From: Microbacterium hydrocarbonoxydans
Lineage (GTDB): Bacteria; Actinomycetota; Actinomycetes; Actinomycetales; Microbacteriaceae
Direction of reading: 5' to 3'
NCBI RefSeq assembly: GCF_023715885.1
Contig: NZ_JAMBOY010000002.1
Location: forward strand, 372,001 to 436,000
DNA length: 64,000 nucleotides
The position numbers were made by a program, and so were the translations under genes. The notes under the pieces were generated by a model that was given only the letters and a program-made list of their open reading frames with translations, made no database searches and had not been told where the DNA came from. Within the stretch, counting starts at the first letter, position 1. Each line of letters starts with the position of its first letter. Of this stretch, positions 26,831 through 37,300 are shown piece after piece.

Positions 26831-28019
26831 CGACGGTGACGACGAGCGAGCAGCAGCCGACATCGACGGCGGACCGACCGGATCCGCGTCGGCGGGTCAA
26901 GGCGATGATCGGGTGGATCGTCGTCGTGGCGTTGGTCCTCCTCGGGGTCCTCGTCGCGACGCAGGTGGCCACCCAGATGCCCGGGGGTCGCGACGGGCTC
27001 GACCCGGAGGGCGTCGGAGACTCCGGGACGCGAGCACTCGCCGAGCTGCTGCGCGATCAGGGCGTCGAGATCGACGTGGTGCGCTCGCGCTCAGAGGTGA
27101 GGGCCGCGCTCGATTCCGACTCGACCCTCGCGATGGCGAATCCGTACACGCTCACCGACGAGGGCATCGCCGACCTCATCGAGCCTGCCGACCGCGTCGT
27201 CTTCCTCTCCGCCAGCACCCATCTCGTCGCCTCGCTCGGTCTCGGCGACAACGCGACCTCGGAATCCGCCGAGGTGGAGGCCGACTGCGACATCGCCGAG
27301 TTCGCGCGCGTGGGCGCGATCCGCCCCGACCGGGTCTTCGCCCCGGACCCCGGGGTGCGGGGCTGCTTCGGCACGGAGGATGCCGCGGCCGTGCTCATCG
27401 GCGAGATCGACGGTCAGACCCGGACGGTGGTGGAGGGTGCGCGGTTGTTCAGCAACGCGTACCTTGCCGAGAACGGAAACGCCGCCCTCGGACTCGCCCT
27501 GCTCGGACAGACGCAGAAGGTCGTCTGGTACGTGCCCAGCTTCACCGACACCGACATCGAGGCGGCCGAACCGGACACCCTCGGGTCGCTCACTCCGGAG
27601 TGGGTGACGCCGGCGATCCTCATGCTCATGCTCGCCGCCCTCGCCGCGGGCCTGTGGCGCGGGCAGCGCTTCGGCCCGCTCGTCGCCGAGACGTTGCCCG
27701 TCACGGTCCGGGCATCGGAGACGATGCTCGGTCGAGCACGGCTCACCGCCAAGGCCGGCGACGCCGCCCACGCCGCCGAGGCGATCCGCGACGGCAGCCG
27801 ACGGCGGCTCGCCCGTCGTCTCGGACTCGCCGTGCAGGCGAGCGCCGACGAGGTGGCCGACGCGGCATCCGACCGCCTCCGCATCCCGCGAGGCTCGCTG
27901 CAGACTCTCCTCGCCGGCCCGCTCCCGACGGATGACGCCGGGCTCGTCGAACTGGGCCGCCGCCTGAGTGAGCTCGAAGGAGCCGTCGACGATACCCTCC
28001 GCGAGATGCGGAGCTCCGA

Positions 28020-28023
<4 letters not shown>
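26827..28023 (+). CDS. DUF4350-domain membrane protein
   Basis: A 398-residue protein with an N-terminal membrane segment (about 28-50), an extracytoplasmic domain of about 210 residues containing the DUF4350 pattern (GTRALAELLRDQGVEIDVVRS, a DR/RVVFLSAS-type strand), and a second membrane segment near residue 255 (AILMLMLAALAAGLWRG). The C-terminal 120 residues are helical and cytoplasmic (RARLTAKAGDAAHAAEAI). The DUF4350 fold is related to glutamine-amidotransferase-like and GldG-type domains, but no catalytic triad is obvious. Fully overlapped starts and stops on both sides. Corresponds to Rv3691. Confidence 0.87.
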
Positions 28024-29045
<1,022 letters not shown>

Positions 29046-30353
29046 GTGTTCGTCACCGGTCGTCTCGCCCTCGCGGTGGGCATGGGGGTCATCCCCGTCA
29101 TCCTCACCGGCCTCGCCGGGTACCCCGCGTACGTCGCGCTGGGAATCTGGATCGGGCTGTGCGTGCTGCTCACCGGTCTCGACGTCGCGCTTGCTCCGAG
29201 CCCCCGCTCGGTCGTCGTGACCCGCCGGGTGCCGAATCGCACGCGCATCGGCGAGCTCGTGCCGGTGAGCGTGGCGCTGCAGAACACCGGCAGCCGCACG
29301 CTGCACGCGCTGATCCGCGACGCGTGGCAGCCCACGGCCGGCGCGGACGGTGCCAGGCAGCGCCTCGACATCCCGCCCGGCGAGCGCCGCCGCGTGGAGA
29401 TCCCGCTCCTCCCTCGCAGGCGGGGCGAGCTCGTGAGCGAGTTCGTCATGGTGCGGGCGCGGGGGCCTCTCGGCCTCGCAGGTCGACAGGCGCGCCACCG
29501 CGTGCGCGGGGCGATCCGCGTGCTGCCCGCCTTCTCCTCCCGAAAGCACCTGCCGTCCCGTCTGGCGCGTCTGCGCGAGCTCGACGGCAACACCAGCATC
29601 CAGGTGCGCGGTCAGGGCACCGAGTTTGACTCCCTCCGCGAGTACGTCCGCGGAGACGACGTGCGCTCGATCGACTGGCGTGCCACCGCGCGCGCGGGCA
29701 CGACGATGCTGCGCACCTGGCGTCCCGAGCGTGACCGGCACGTCGTCATCATCATCGACACCGGGCGCACCGCGGCGGCACGAGTCGGAGACGGCACTCG
29801 TGTCGACGCGTCACTCGAAGCCACGCTGCTGCTCGCCGCCCTCGCCGCGCGAGCGGGCGACCACGTGCACCTGCTGATGTACGACCGCGTGGTGAGGGCT
29901 CGCGTCACGGGAGTCGAGGGCGCGGCCCTGCTCCCGGCTCTGACCGACGCGATGGCTCCGGTACACGCCCGTCTCGTCGACACCGACTGGCCGAGCGCGT
30001 TCGCCGCGGTGCGCACCCTCACGACGCGGCCGTCTCTCATCGTCGTGCTGACCGCGCAGGATGCCGCGGAGTCCGCCCGGGGCTTCCTCGGCGCCTTCCC
30101 CGATGCGACGCGGGCCACATCGATCCTCGTGGGCTCCGTGACCGACGACGGGATCGCCGACCTCGCCGGACTGCGCGGGAGCCGCGAAGAGATCTACGTC
30201 GCCGCCGCTGCTGAGCAGACGATGAGGGAGGCCGAGAACGTCGCCGACGCGATCCGCCGAGCTGGTGGAGAGGCGATCGCCGCCGACCCGGAATCGCTGC
30301 CGCCGCGCATCGCCGACCGCTACCTCGAACTCAAGGCCACCGGTCGGCTCTGA
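29046..30353 (+). CDS. DUF58-domain (vWA-like) protein
   Basis: A 435-residue protein with two N-terminal membrane segments (about 5-50) and then a DUF58 region. The family signature is seen at EYVRGDDVRSIDWRATAR near residue 205, followed by the vWA-like strand HVVIIIDTGR (MIDAS-like Asp but not a full DxSxS). An upstream beta domain (about 58-150) resembles an immunoglobulin-like fold. Its GTG begins immediately after the MoxR stop. DUF58 proteins are thought to be MoxR partners. A second half, from about 290, has SLIVVLTAQDAAESARGFLG and is alpha/beta. Corresponds to Rv3693. Confidence 0.9.
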   Translation: MFVTGRLALAVGMGVIPVILTGLAGYPAYVALGIWIGLCVLLTGLDVALAPSPRSVVVTRRVPNRTRIGELVPVSVALQNTGSRTLHALIRDAWQPTAGADGARQRLDIPPGERRRVEIPLLPRRRGELVSEFVMVRARGPLGLAGRQARHRVRGAIRVLPAFSSRKHLPSRLARLRELDGNTSIQVRGQGTEFDSLREYVRGDDVRSIDWRATARAGTTMLRTWRPERDRHVVIIIDTGRTAAARVGDGTRVDASLEATLLLAALAARAGDHVHLLMYDRVVRARVTGVEGAALLPALTDAMAPVHARLVDTDWPSAFAAVRTLTTRPSLIVVLTAQDAAESARGFLGAFPDATRATSILVGSVTDDGIADLAGLRGSREEIYVAAAAEQTMREAENVADAIRRAGGEAIAADPESLPPRIADRYLELKATGRL

Positions 30354-30382
30354 GGCCGGCTCAGCGTCGTCACGGGCTCGGG

Positions 30383-31393
30383 TCAGCCCGCGACGAGACG
30401 CGGGGTGCCCGCCTCGTACTCGACGAGGTCGCCGGTCTCGCCGCGAAGGTACGCACGTCGGCCGATCACCAGCATGTAGATGAGGAACACCGCGAGGGCG
30501 GCGACCCCGATGCCGATCTTGACCGGCCACGGGAGCGCCCAGCCCGTGACGAATCCCTCCACGAGGCCTGCGAGGAACAGGGCGAAGACCAGTCCGATCG
30601 CGACGGTGGCGAGGGATCGGCCCTCGGCGGCGAGCGACTCGCCGCGCGAGCGGTTCCCCGGCGCGACCCATGACCAGAACAGGTGCAGGCCGCCGGCTGC
30701 GGCGACGAAGATGCAGGTCATCTCGAGCAGACCGTGCGGAAGGATGTACAGCACCATGACGTCTGCGCGCCCGTGCGCGGTCATGACGGCACCCGAGATC
30801 CCGAGGCCCATGGCATTCTGCATGAGGGCGTTCACCGGCCAGATGCCCGTGATCCCGAACAGTACGCACTGCACGGCGATCCACGCGTTGTTCGTCCACA
30901 CCATTCCCATGAAGACCGCGGCGGGGTTCTCGGTGTAATAGCCCGTGAAGCTCTCGTCCGCGTACTGCGCGAGCATGTCGGGCGGGCCGAGCGTGGCGAT
31001 CAGTGCGGGATCGGAGGAGATCCAGACGGCGGTGCCGACTGCGACGGCGATGAACGACACCGCGATCACGAGCGTGGTCCACCGAAGACGGTAGAGGGCG
31101 GCGGGCAGCTGCAGCGAGAAGAAGCGGGCGACCTGGGTGAGGATGCTGTCGGACGCGCCGGTGAGACGCAGCCGGGCCCGCACCAGGATCGTGGAGAGGT
31201 AGGACCCCTGCGGCGAATCCCCCACCGAGGTCTTCAACTCGGCGAGATCGGCGGATGCCGCACGATAGCGCACGATCAACTCGTCGACGCCCGCTCCATC
31301 GAGCCGCTCTCGGCTCAGCCGGTCGAGCCGCTCCCACTCGGCGCGGCGTGCATCGGTCAGCGCATCGGCATCCACCTGATTTACTGTACTCAT
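30383..31393 (-). CDS. SpoIIM-like (DUF95) membrane protein
   Basis: A 336-residue integral membrane protein of the stage II sporulation protein M family. The N-terminal 95 residues are cytoplasmic and helical (ARRAEWERLDRLSRERL). Six or more membrane segments follow, with the family pattern FTGYYTENPAAVFMGMVWTNNAWIA and HGLLEMTCIFVAAAGGLHL. No sporulation genes are present here; in non-sporulating actinobacteria the family accompanies the MoxR/DUF58 cluster (Rv3694c). The ATG at 31393 shares the bases CATG with the divergent RDD gene, leaving no room for a Shine-Dalgarno outside the partner coding region. Confidence 0.9.
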   Translation of the reverse strand: MSTVNQVDADALTDARRAEWERLDRLSRERLDGAGVDELIVRYRAASADLAELKTSVGDSPQGSYLSTILVRARLRLTGASDSILTQVARFFSLQLPAALYRLRWTTLVIAVSFIAVAVGTAVWISSDPALIATLGPPDMLAQYADESFTGYYTENPAAVFMGMVWTNNAWIAVQCVLFGITGIWPVNALMQNAMGLGISGAVMTAHGRADVMVLYILPHGLLEMTCIFVAAAGGLHLFWSWVAPGNRSRGESLAAEGRSLATVAIGLVFALFLAGLVEGFVTGWALPWPVKIGIGVAALAVFLIYMLVIGRRAYLRGETGDLVEYEAGTPRLVAG

Positions 31394-32201
31394 GTCCGCG
31401 CCGCTCGATATGTCTGACGAGGTGCTCTCCGGCGAAGCCGTCGCGATCGACGTGCAGCCGATCGGCTTCGTGCTGCGGGCAGTGGGCGCCATCATCGACA
31501 TGCTCGTCGGTCTCGGCGTGTTCCTGCTGTGGATCTTCCTGCGCATCTGGCTGCTCGACGCCGGAATCCTCGACGAGGCGACGGACCGCATAGCCACGGT
31601 GAGCGCGCTCGTCGTGAGCTTCGTCGTGCTGCCGATCACGATGGAGATGGCGCTCAAGGGGCGGAGCCTCGGCAAGCTCGCCGTCGGCGGGCGCATCGTG
31701 CGCATCGACGGCGGCGCCACGGGCTTCCGGCACGCCTTCATCCGCGCTCTCCTCGGCGTCCTCGAGATCTACATGACCCTCGGCAGCGTCGCGGTGCTCG
31801 CCGGTGCCTTCAGCGCGCGTTCACAGCGCCTCGGCGACATGGTCGCCGGAACGTACAGCCAGCGCGTGCGCACCCCGAAGCTCATCCCGTCCGTTCCCGT
31901 GCTGCCACCGTCTCTGGCGGGGTGGGCGCAGATCGCCGACGTCGCTCGACTGCCGGACCGTCTCGCCCGCCGCATCTCGCAGTTCCTGCAGAGCGCACCC
32001 CGCATGGTGCCCGCAGCTCGGACGCGAGTGGCGCACGACCTGCTCGTCGAGGCGTCGCCGTTCATCTCGCCCCTTCCGCCCGTCTCGCCCGAAGAGGTGC
32101 TGATCGGCGCCACCGTTCTGCGCCGCGAGCGCGAGCGGCGGGCGCTGGAGAACGCCGACCGCAGGGCCGAGCGCCTGACGGGGCGGCGCGTCGGCGTCTA
32201 G
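31392..32201 (+). CDS. RDD-family membrane protein
   Basis: A 269-residue protein with an RDD domain of three to four membrane helices in the first 150 residues. The Arg and Asp signature is seen as QPIGFVLRAVGAIIDMLVG and the later SLGKLAVGGRIVRIDGG. The C-terminal 120 residues are cytoplasmic and end in a highly charged helix (LRRERERRALENADRRAERL). RDD proteins are proposed transporters or channels for small solutes. The ATG 31392 overlaps the divergent SpoIIM-like start as CATG; a second ATG at 31410 is the alternative. Corresponds to Rv3695. Confidence 0.87.
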   Translation: MSAPLDMSDEVLSGEAVAIDVQPIGFVLRAVGAIIDMLVGLGVFLLWIFLRIWLLDAGILDEATDRIATVSALVVSFVVLPITMEMALKGRSLGKLAVGGRIVRIDGGATGFRHAFIRALLGVLEIYMTLGSVAVLAGAFSARSQRLGDMVAGTYSQRVRTPKLIPSVPVLPPSLAGWAQIADVARLPDRLARRISQFLQSAPRMVPAARTRVAHDLLVEASPFISPLPPVSPEEVLIGATVLRRERERRALENADRRAERLTGRRVGV

Positions 32202-32244
32202 CCGGGTCGGGGTCTCGCCGCTCGAGGTCTCGTCGATTCCGGGT

Positions 32245-32451
32245 CTAGGCGCGCAGCGCCTCGTGCCGCACCACGAGCCACCCCGCCGGAACGGAGAGCC
32301 TGTCGGCATGCGGGGCGCACAGGTCGTGGGCGTGCGGGTGGTTCGCGATGCCGAGCGGACCGAGCGCGGCCATCTGGTCGCCGTAATCGTACGTGAGCGT
32401 CGCCACGGCTTCACGCGCGCAGCCGACCTTCGAGCAGAGTCTTCCGTCCAT
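32245..32451 (-). CDS. DUF3499 family protein
   Basis: A 68-residue actinobacterial protein of the DUF3499 family (Rv3258c in M. tuberculosis), shorter than many members. Two Cys pairs, CSKVGC at residues 5-10 and HDLCAPHADRL near residue 40, suggest a zinc ribbon; the ending VPAGWLVVRHE is characteristic. Function unknown. The ATG at 32451 lies 7 nt after TAACCT, with no Shine-Dalgarno, so the mRNA looks leaderless. It is divergent from the metallopeptidase-like gene, as in other actinobacteria. Confidence 0.85.
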   Translation of the reverse strand: MDGRLCSKVGCAREAVATLTYDYGDQMAALGPLGIANHPHAHDLCAPHADRLSVPAGWLVVRHEALRA

Positions 32452-32458
32452 CACCGTC

Positions 32459-32464
32459 AGGTTA
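32459..32464 (-). promoter_or_regulatory. Candidate -10 box for leaderless DUF3499 gene
   Basis: TAACCT on the minus strand, 7 nt before the ATG at 32451. Confidence 0.4.
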
Positions 32465-32513
32465 CGGCTGTGGCATGCCGCGGGCTCGACGCCGCGCCGC
32501 ACTCGGTTCGGCC

Positions 32514-32519
32514 TAGACT
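32514..32519 (+). promoter_or_regulatory. Candidate -10 box for leaderless metallopeptidase-like gene
   Basis: TAGACT, 6 nt before the ATG at 32526 with no Shine-Dalgarno. Confidence 0.4.
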
Positions 32520-32525
32520 TTCGCT

Positions 32526-32951
32526 ATGCCCCGCAGGTCCCGCACGTCCGCCTCTCCCCGCCGCGGGGCACGCCATGGCCGACACGGTCGTCTCGGCCGC
32601 AGCGAGGTCGTCCGCCCCCCTCTCGCGCCCCTCGACGGCCGCATCGACCGGTTCGACCTGACCGTCGGCACCGCCGTCGAATTCCTCCGCGGCACGTGGC
32701 CGGAGCTGCAGGACGTGCGCTTCGAGATCGGGGCGATGCCGGCGTTCGAGAGCGCGGATGAGGTGCCCCGCTGGTACCTCGACCGGGAGAACCGCCGGAT
32801 CGTGCTGTTCCGGCTCCCGATCGAACGGCTGCTGCCCCCGGGCCACGACGACAACGCGCACCGCCGTATGGCGATCGAGAGCGCGGTGTTCCGTGCCGCG
32901 GCCGAGTACGTCGGGCGCGAGCCCTGGGACCTCGGCGGTCACGACCACTGA
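32526..32951 (+). CDS. Metallopeptidase-family (zincin-like) protein lacking HExxH
   Basis: A 141-residue protein related to the Rv3259 family, annotated elsewhere as metallopeptidases. The first 30 residues are Arg/Ser-rich and basic. The conserved part has RFDLTVGTAVEFLRGTWPELQDVRFEIG, the hydrophobic strand RRIVLFRLPIERLL and a C-terminal helix ESAVFRAAAEYVGREPWDL. In zincins this last helix would carry HExxH; here the histidines and glutamate are not in that pattern, so it may not be an active zinc protease. The ATG follows TAGACT by 6 nt. Stop is 27 bp from the convergent DUF5719 stop. Confidence 0.78.
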   Translation: MPRRSRTSASPRRGARHGRHGRLGRSEVVRPPLAPLDGRIDRFDLTVGTAVEFLRGTWPELQDVRFEIGAMPAFESADEVPRWYLDRENRRIVLFRLPIERLLPPGHDDNAHRRMAIESAVFRAAAEYVGREPWDLGGHDH

Positions 32952-32977
32952 CGCCGGGCCGACGGCGTCCAGCGAGG

Positions 32978-34357
32978 TCAGGGATAGACGGTGATGGTCT
33001 GCTGCGCCCCCGCCTCCGGCCATACCGGCCAGCCCGCGAGCGCGCCGGCCGCGGTCATCCGCACGGAGGCGTGGACGGGGCCGGAGGTGCTCAGCGAATA
33101 GGAGGTCCGAGGGTTCACATCGAACGAGGCGGAGGATCCGGCGGGCACCGTGACCGACGACGACTCGCCGCCGAGCACCGCGACCTCGACCGTGGCGTCC
33201 TCGTCCTCGTCGTTGGCGAACACCAGGCGGGGCGACGGTCCGTCGGGGACCGCCACGACCACGTCGTCGTCGAACTCCGGAGCGGGCAGGAGCCACGCGA
33301 AGTCCGTCTGCGGCCCTGAGCCGTCCTGCTCGCGTATGCCGGTCAGGACGGGCGCTTCCGCCTCGATGTCGACGACGTACTCCCCGACCGGCACGGAGGC
33401 GAGGGAGATCTCCGTCGGTTGATCGGCCGCGAGCGTGACGGGTACCTCCGTGGCCGACGTGGAGTCGCCGACCTTCCGCATCGTGACGACGGCCTCCGTG
33501 TTGGCGTCGGGCGACATCAGACGCAGTACCGCCATCTCGCTGCCGTCAGCCGGCGCCTGCAGGACTTGGACGCCGGGGATCACGGCGTGCCGCTGCGGCG
33601 CCGCCACGGCATCCTGCAGGTCGACCCCCGCCGGGTCGAGCGTGCGGGTGAGCGAGGACTGCAGCACCGCCCGCACGGGAGATCCGGTGGCGGTCACCTT
33701 GACGATCGGGATCTCCGAGCCGCTCGCGATGGAAGACAGGGGCAGCGACACCTGGGTCGCCGGGGGCACGATGACCGAGGTGGAGGCACGGACCGTGCCG
33801 AAGACCGAGAGCGAGACGGTGCTGGGCACGGCGCCCGGGTTGGTGAGAACGACGATGTCCTTCGCACCGGTCTCGACGGTGCCGCCGATAAGCCACGACT
33901 CACTGCTCGCGGGTCGACAGGGAACGGCGGCGAGGCCGAAGAGATCGTCCTCCGCCAGCGAGAACGATTCTGTTCCGGCGATGAGCGGCGCCGTGCGGTC
34001 CCGCACCTCGCCGACGAGCCGGCGCACCTCACCCGCGCCGACGAGGTCGTCGGCCGTGATCGAGGTCGAGGCAGGCGTGCCGGCCGTTCCGTCGCTCGTG
34101 AAGCGCGGAGAAGCCGCCGACACCATCTCGAGCGAATTCAGCGGGTCACGACCGAGCGCGCGGAAGTCGCCGTTGCACACCAGCACGGCATCGCCGGGCA
34201 GCGGGGTGATGTCGGCCTGCGCCGGCTCGTGGGCGATCGTCGGCAGGGAGGCAGAGATCGCGAGCACAGTGCCGACGACGCAGGCCGCCGCGACGAGCGC
34301 CCCCGTGACCACGCGGGCACTGGTCGCCGCCACGCGGAAAGCACGGTTGCCGGTCAT
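32978..34357 (-). CDS. DUF5719-family secreted or membrane-anchored protein
   Basis: A 459-residue protein with an N-terminal membrane segment or uncleaved signal (about residues 17-37, VVTGALVAAACVVGTVLAISA), so the bulk is extracytoplasmic. The rest is beta-rich, with repeated strands such as VVLTNPGAVPSTVSLSVFG and VEVAVLGGESSSVTVPAGSSA, consistent with several immunoglobulin-like or invasin-like modules. No catalytic motif seen. It is coupled to the upstream glycosyltransferase by an ATGA overlap, suggesting the two act together at the cell surface; this pairing recurs in actinobacteria. Confidence 0.8.
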   Translation of the reverse strand: MTGNRAFRVAATSARVVTGALVAAACVVGTVLAISASLPTIAHEPAQADITPLPGDAVLVCNGDFRALGRDPLNSLEMVSAASPRFTSDGTAGTPASTSITADDLVGAGEVRRLVGEVRDRTAPLIAGTESFSLAEDDLFGLAAVPCRPASSESWLIGGTVETGAKDIVVLTNPGAVPSTVSLSVFGTVRASTSVIVPPATQVSLPLSSIASGSEIPIVKVTATGSPVRAVLQSSLTRTLDPAGVDLQDAVAAPQRHAVIPGVQVLQAPADGSEMAVLRLMSPDANTEAVVTMRKVGDSTSATEVPVTLAADQPTEISLASVPVGEYVVDIEAEAPVLTGIREQDGSGPQTDFAWLLPAPEFDDDVVVAVPDGPSPRLVFANDEDEDATVEVAVLGGESSSVTVPAGSSASFDVNPRTSYSLSTSGPVHASVRMTAAGALAGWPVWPEAGAQQTITVYP

Positions 34358-37300
34358 CGCCTGCCCTCCTCGGGGTCGGTGTCTGTCTCAGGATCCGGAT
34401 CGAGGTCGCTCGGATGCTCCGGGGCCTGGTCGGTCGCGGCGTCATCGCGCGGATCGTCATCGGCGGCAGGACCGGACGGACCGGCGGGGTCTGCCGGATC
34501 GACGTCCGTATCGGCGGATGCGTGAGCATCCGCATCCGCTCTCGCTTCCGCCTCTGCCTCCGCCTCCCCATCCGCTGTCGCTTCCGCCGCGTCCTCCGCT
34601 TCCGCGGGCTGCGCATCGGCCCCGCCGTCGGTTTCCTCGGCGGGCTCGTCGTCCTCGGAGAGTTCCGGATCCTCCAGATCCTCAGCGTGCCGAGGCAGCA
34701 CCAGACGTTCCTCGGCAGCCAGACCGACGATGCGCGGCGTCGCGCGCGCAGCACGGCGAGAGGCACGGGTGGGGATCGACAGGAGCAGGGCGGCGAACAG
34801 GAGCACGAGCTGCACCGCGATCACGAGACGGGCCGTCGCCTCCTGCCCTGCGGACAGCGTCGCGCGCGGAGCCGCATCCGCTTCCAGCCGGTAGAGGACC
34901 CCGCGATCGGTCGTACCCGCCTGCACGAATCCGGCGCGCTGGTCGAGGGCGGTGATGGCCGCGGTCCCGAGCGCCCTGGCGCGGTCCGACTGGTCGTCCG
35001 ACACCGAGGCGAGGAGCACATAGGAGATCCCGAGGTCGCCGAGCTGTGCCGCGGCGTCGAAGTCGCGCGCCGAGAGCAAGTCGACCGACAGCGTGGTGAT
35101 GTCTCGTCCGAGGGGCTCGGTCGCGGTGGAGAGCATCGTGGTCTGCGCTCCGAGCGTCTCGCTCGCGCCCCATGCGACCTCGGCCGCCAGCCCGCCCTCG
35201 TCGCGCGGGGTGAGCACGAGGGTTCCGACGGGGCTGTCCTCCCCCGCCTGCGCCGCCACATAGGCGGGCAGCGTCGACGCGGGCCCGTCGGTGAGCGCCG
35301 AGCGCCCCGTGTGGAAGGCCGCGAGCGCCGGCACGGCGGACGCGGCGACGGCGAGGCCGACGACGGCGGCGCCGACGATGCGCAGTCGGGGCAGCGAGAC
35401 CGCGCTGTCGAGCGTCACGAGCGCCGCGCCGAGCACACCGAGCCAGGCGAGGCTCAGGCCGTTTCCCGGCCAGATCGCGACGGGAGTGCCCTGGGCGAAC
35501 GAGACGGCGATGCCGACCGCGAGGAAGGCCGTGGCGAGTCCGCTCGCTGCCAGGACCAGGAGGGTGATCCCGACGCGCCAGCGCGGAGAGACCGCCGCGA
35601 TCAGCGCGAGGAGCGCGAGCGGTGCGAAGAGCACCCCGATCCAGGGCGCCGGGCCAGGGCCGAGAATGTTCGCCCAGCCACCGAGGTCCGCGGAGGGGAA
35701 TCCCGAGGCGAGAGCGAGGCGACCTGCCTGACCGGCGGCGACCTGAGGTCCCGCCCAGATCAGACCGGGGTCGCCGAGCAGGGCGACGAGGGTTCCGTGA
35801 CGGAGCTGCCAAGCGACCAGGGGCGCGAACAGCGCCGCCGCGGGCACCAGCACCCAGAGGAGCCGGATCGCTCCGCGCACTCGAGCACCGGCAAGGCTGA
35901 CGCCGACAGCGATCACCCACAGCAGCAGCAATGCCGGGACGAGGGACGGCGCACATGCCGCGACCCCCGCGAAGAGAAGGGACGCGGCGCCCGCGGCTCC
36001 CCACGAGCGATGCGCGACGACCGCCGCGTGGAAGAGCCATGGCAGCAGCAGGTGAACGAGGACGCCGGTGGGTCGGCCGTCGACGAGCGCGGTGAGGAAC
36101 GTCGGCGCCAGCGCCCAGACGATCCCGGCGAGGATCCGGAGACCCGCACGATCCGTGACACGCGTCGCCGCGAACCACGCCCCGAGCACCGCGAGCGGGA
36201 GCGCGAGCACCCAGAGCAGGACGAGAGCGAAGGACGGGCCGGCCGGCCACAGCGAGCCGAGCACTGCGATCACCCCGGCGAAGGGATCGGCCGGCCCCAC
36301 GACGTCGACTCCGAGACCGCGGATGCCCCAGGCCGCGTCGGCCCAGAGGGCTGCGAGCGTCGTGCGCAGCGGCAGCAGCGCACCGCCGCCGAGAACGGGC
36401 CACGCGAGCAGAGAGGTGAAGGTCGCGACGCTGACGACCAGGGCGGCGAGCACGGCCCACGCTCCTCCACCCGAGAAGAAGCGGAGTTCGTTGGCCACCC
36501 CGCGTTCGCTGCCGTGACCGTCATCCAGACGGCGGCGGAGATCGGCGCGGCTCACGCGCAGCGGCGCGATGCTGGACCAGGTGGATGTGCGGAACTCGCG
36601 GATGCGCCGGCGCGAGCGCGACACGGCTCCGACTCTTGCCATGGCGGTGGCGGCAGCTCCCCACTCCGGTGCCACGGCTTCCGGGCGCTTCCCGATCAGG
36701 TGCGTGATCGAGCGCCACAGAGCGAGCGGCAGCAGCGTCAGCCAATGCAGGGGAACCGCGGCCACCGGCGCGTAGGCGAGGCGGCGATGCAGCTGTGCGA
36801 GACGCTGGGCGAAGGCTCGTCGGCCTCGGCCTGTCGGCAGCGCCGCAGGGCCGTCGGGTGACACTGAGACCCGGGCGGCCGGCGCCAGGACGACGCGGCC
36901 GCCGCCGAGGCGGGCGCGGACGCCGAGGTCCAAGCCCTCGTCCGCTCCGCCGAGCGCGCGGTCGGGCCGCAGCGCGTCCCTGACCTGCGAGCGGATGAGC
37001 ATCCCGCGGACGTCGGCGCCGAGGACGTCGTCGCGGCCGTCGTGCTGTCCCTGGTCGAGCTCGCCCGCGGCGAGCTCGACGGAGCGCCCGAGGCTCGTCA
37101 TGCTCACGCCGAGTGAGACGATCTCGCGGTCGTCGTCCGTCTCCACGAGCTTCGGTGCAGCGATGGCAGCCGACGGCGAGCGCTCGAGTGTGCCGACGAG
37201 TCGTTCCAGCGCCCGAGGATGCGGGGCGGTGTCGTGCGCGAGAAGCCAGACAGCGCTGCCCTCAGGGATCCGCGGTCTCGCCAGCTCGACCGCATCGGCG

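Noticed and set aside
34414-36861. Open plus-strand frame opposite the giant glycosyltransferase
   Set aside because: Charged, repetitive translation mirroring the Ala/Glu-rich tail and membrane part of the real gene.
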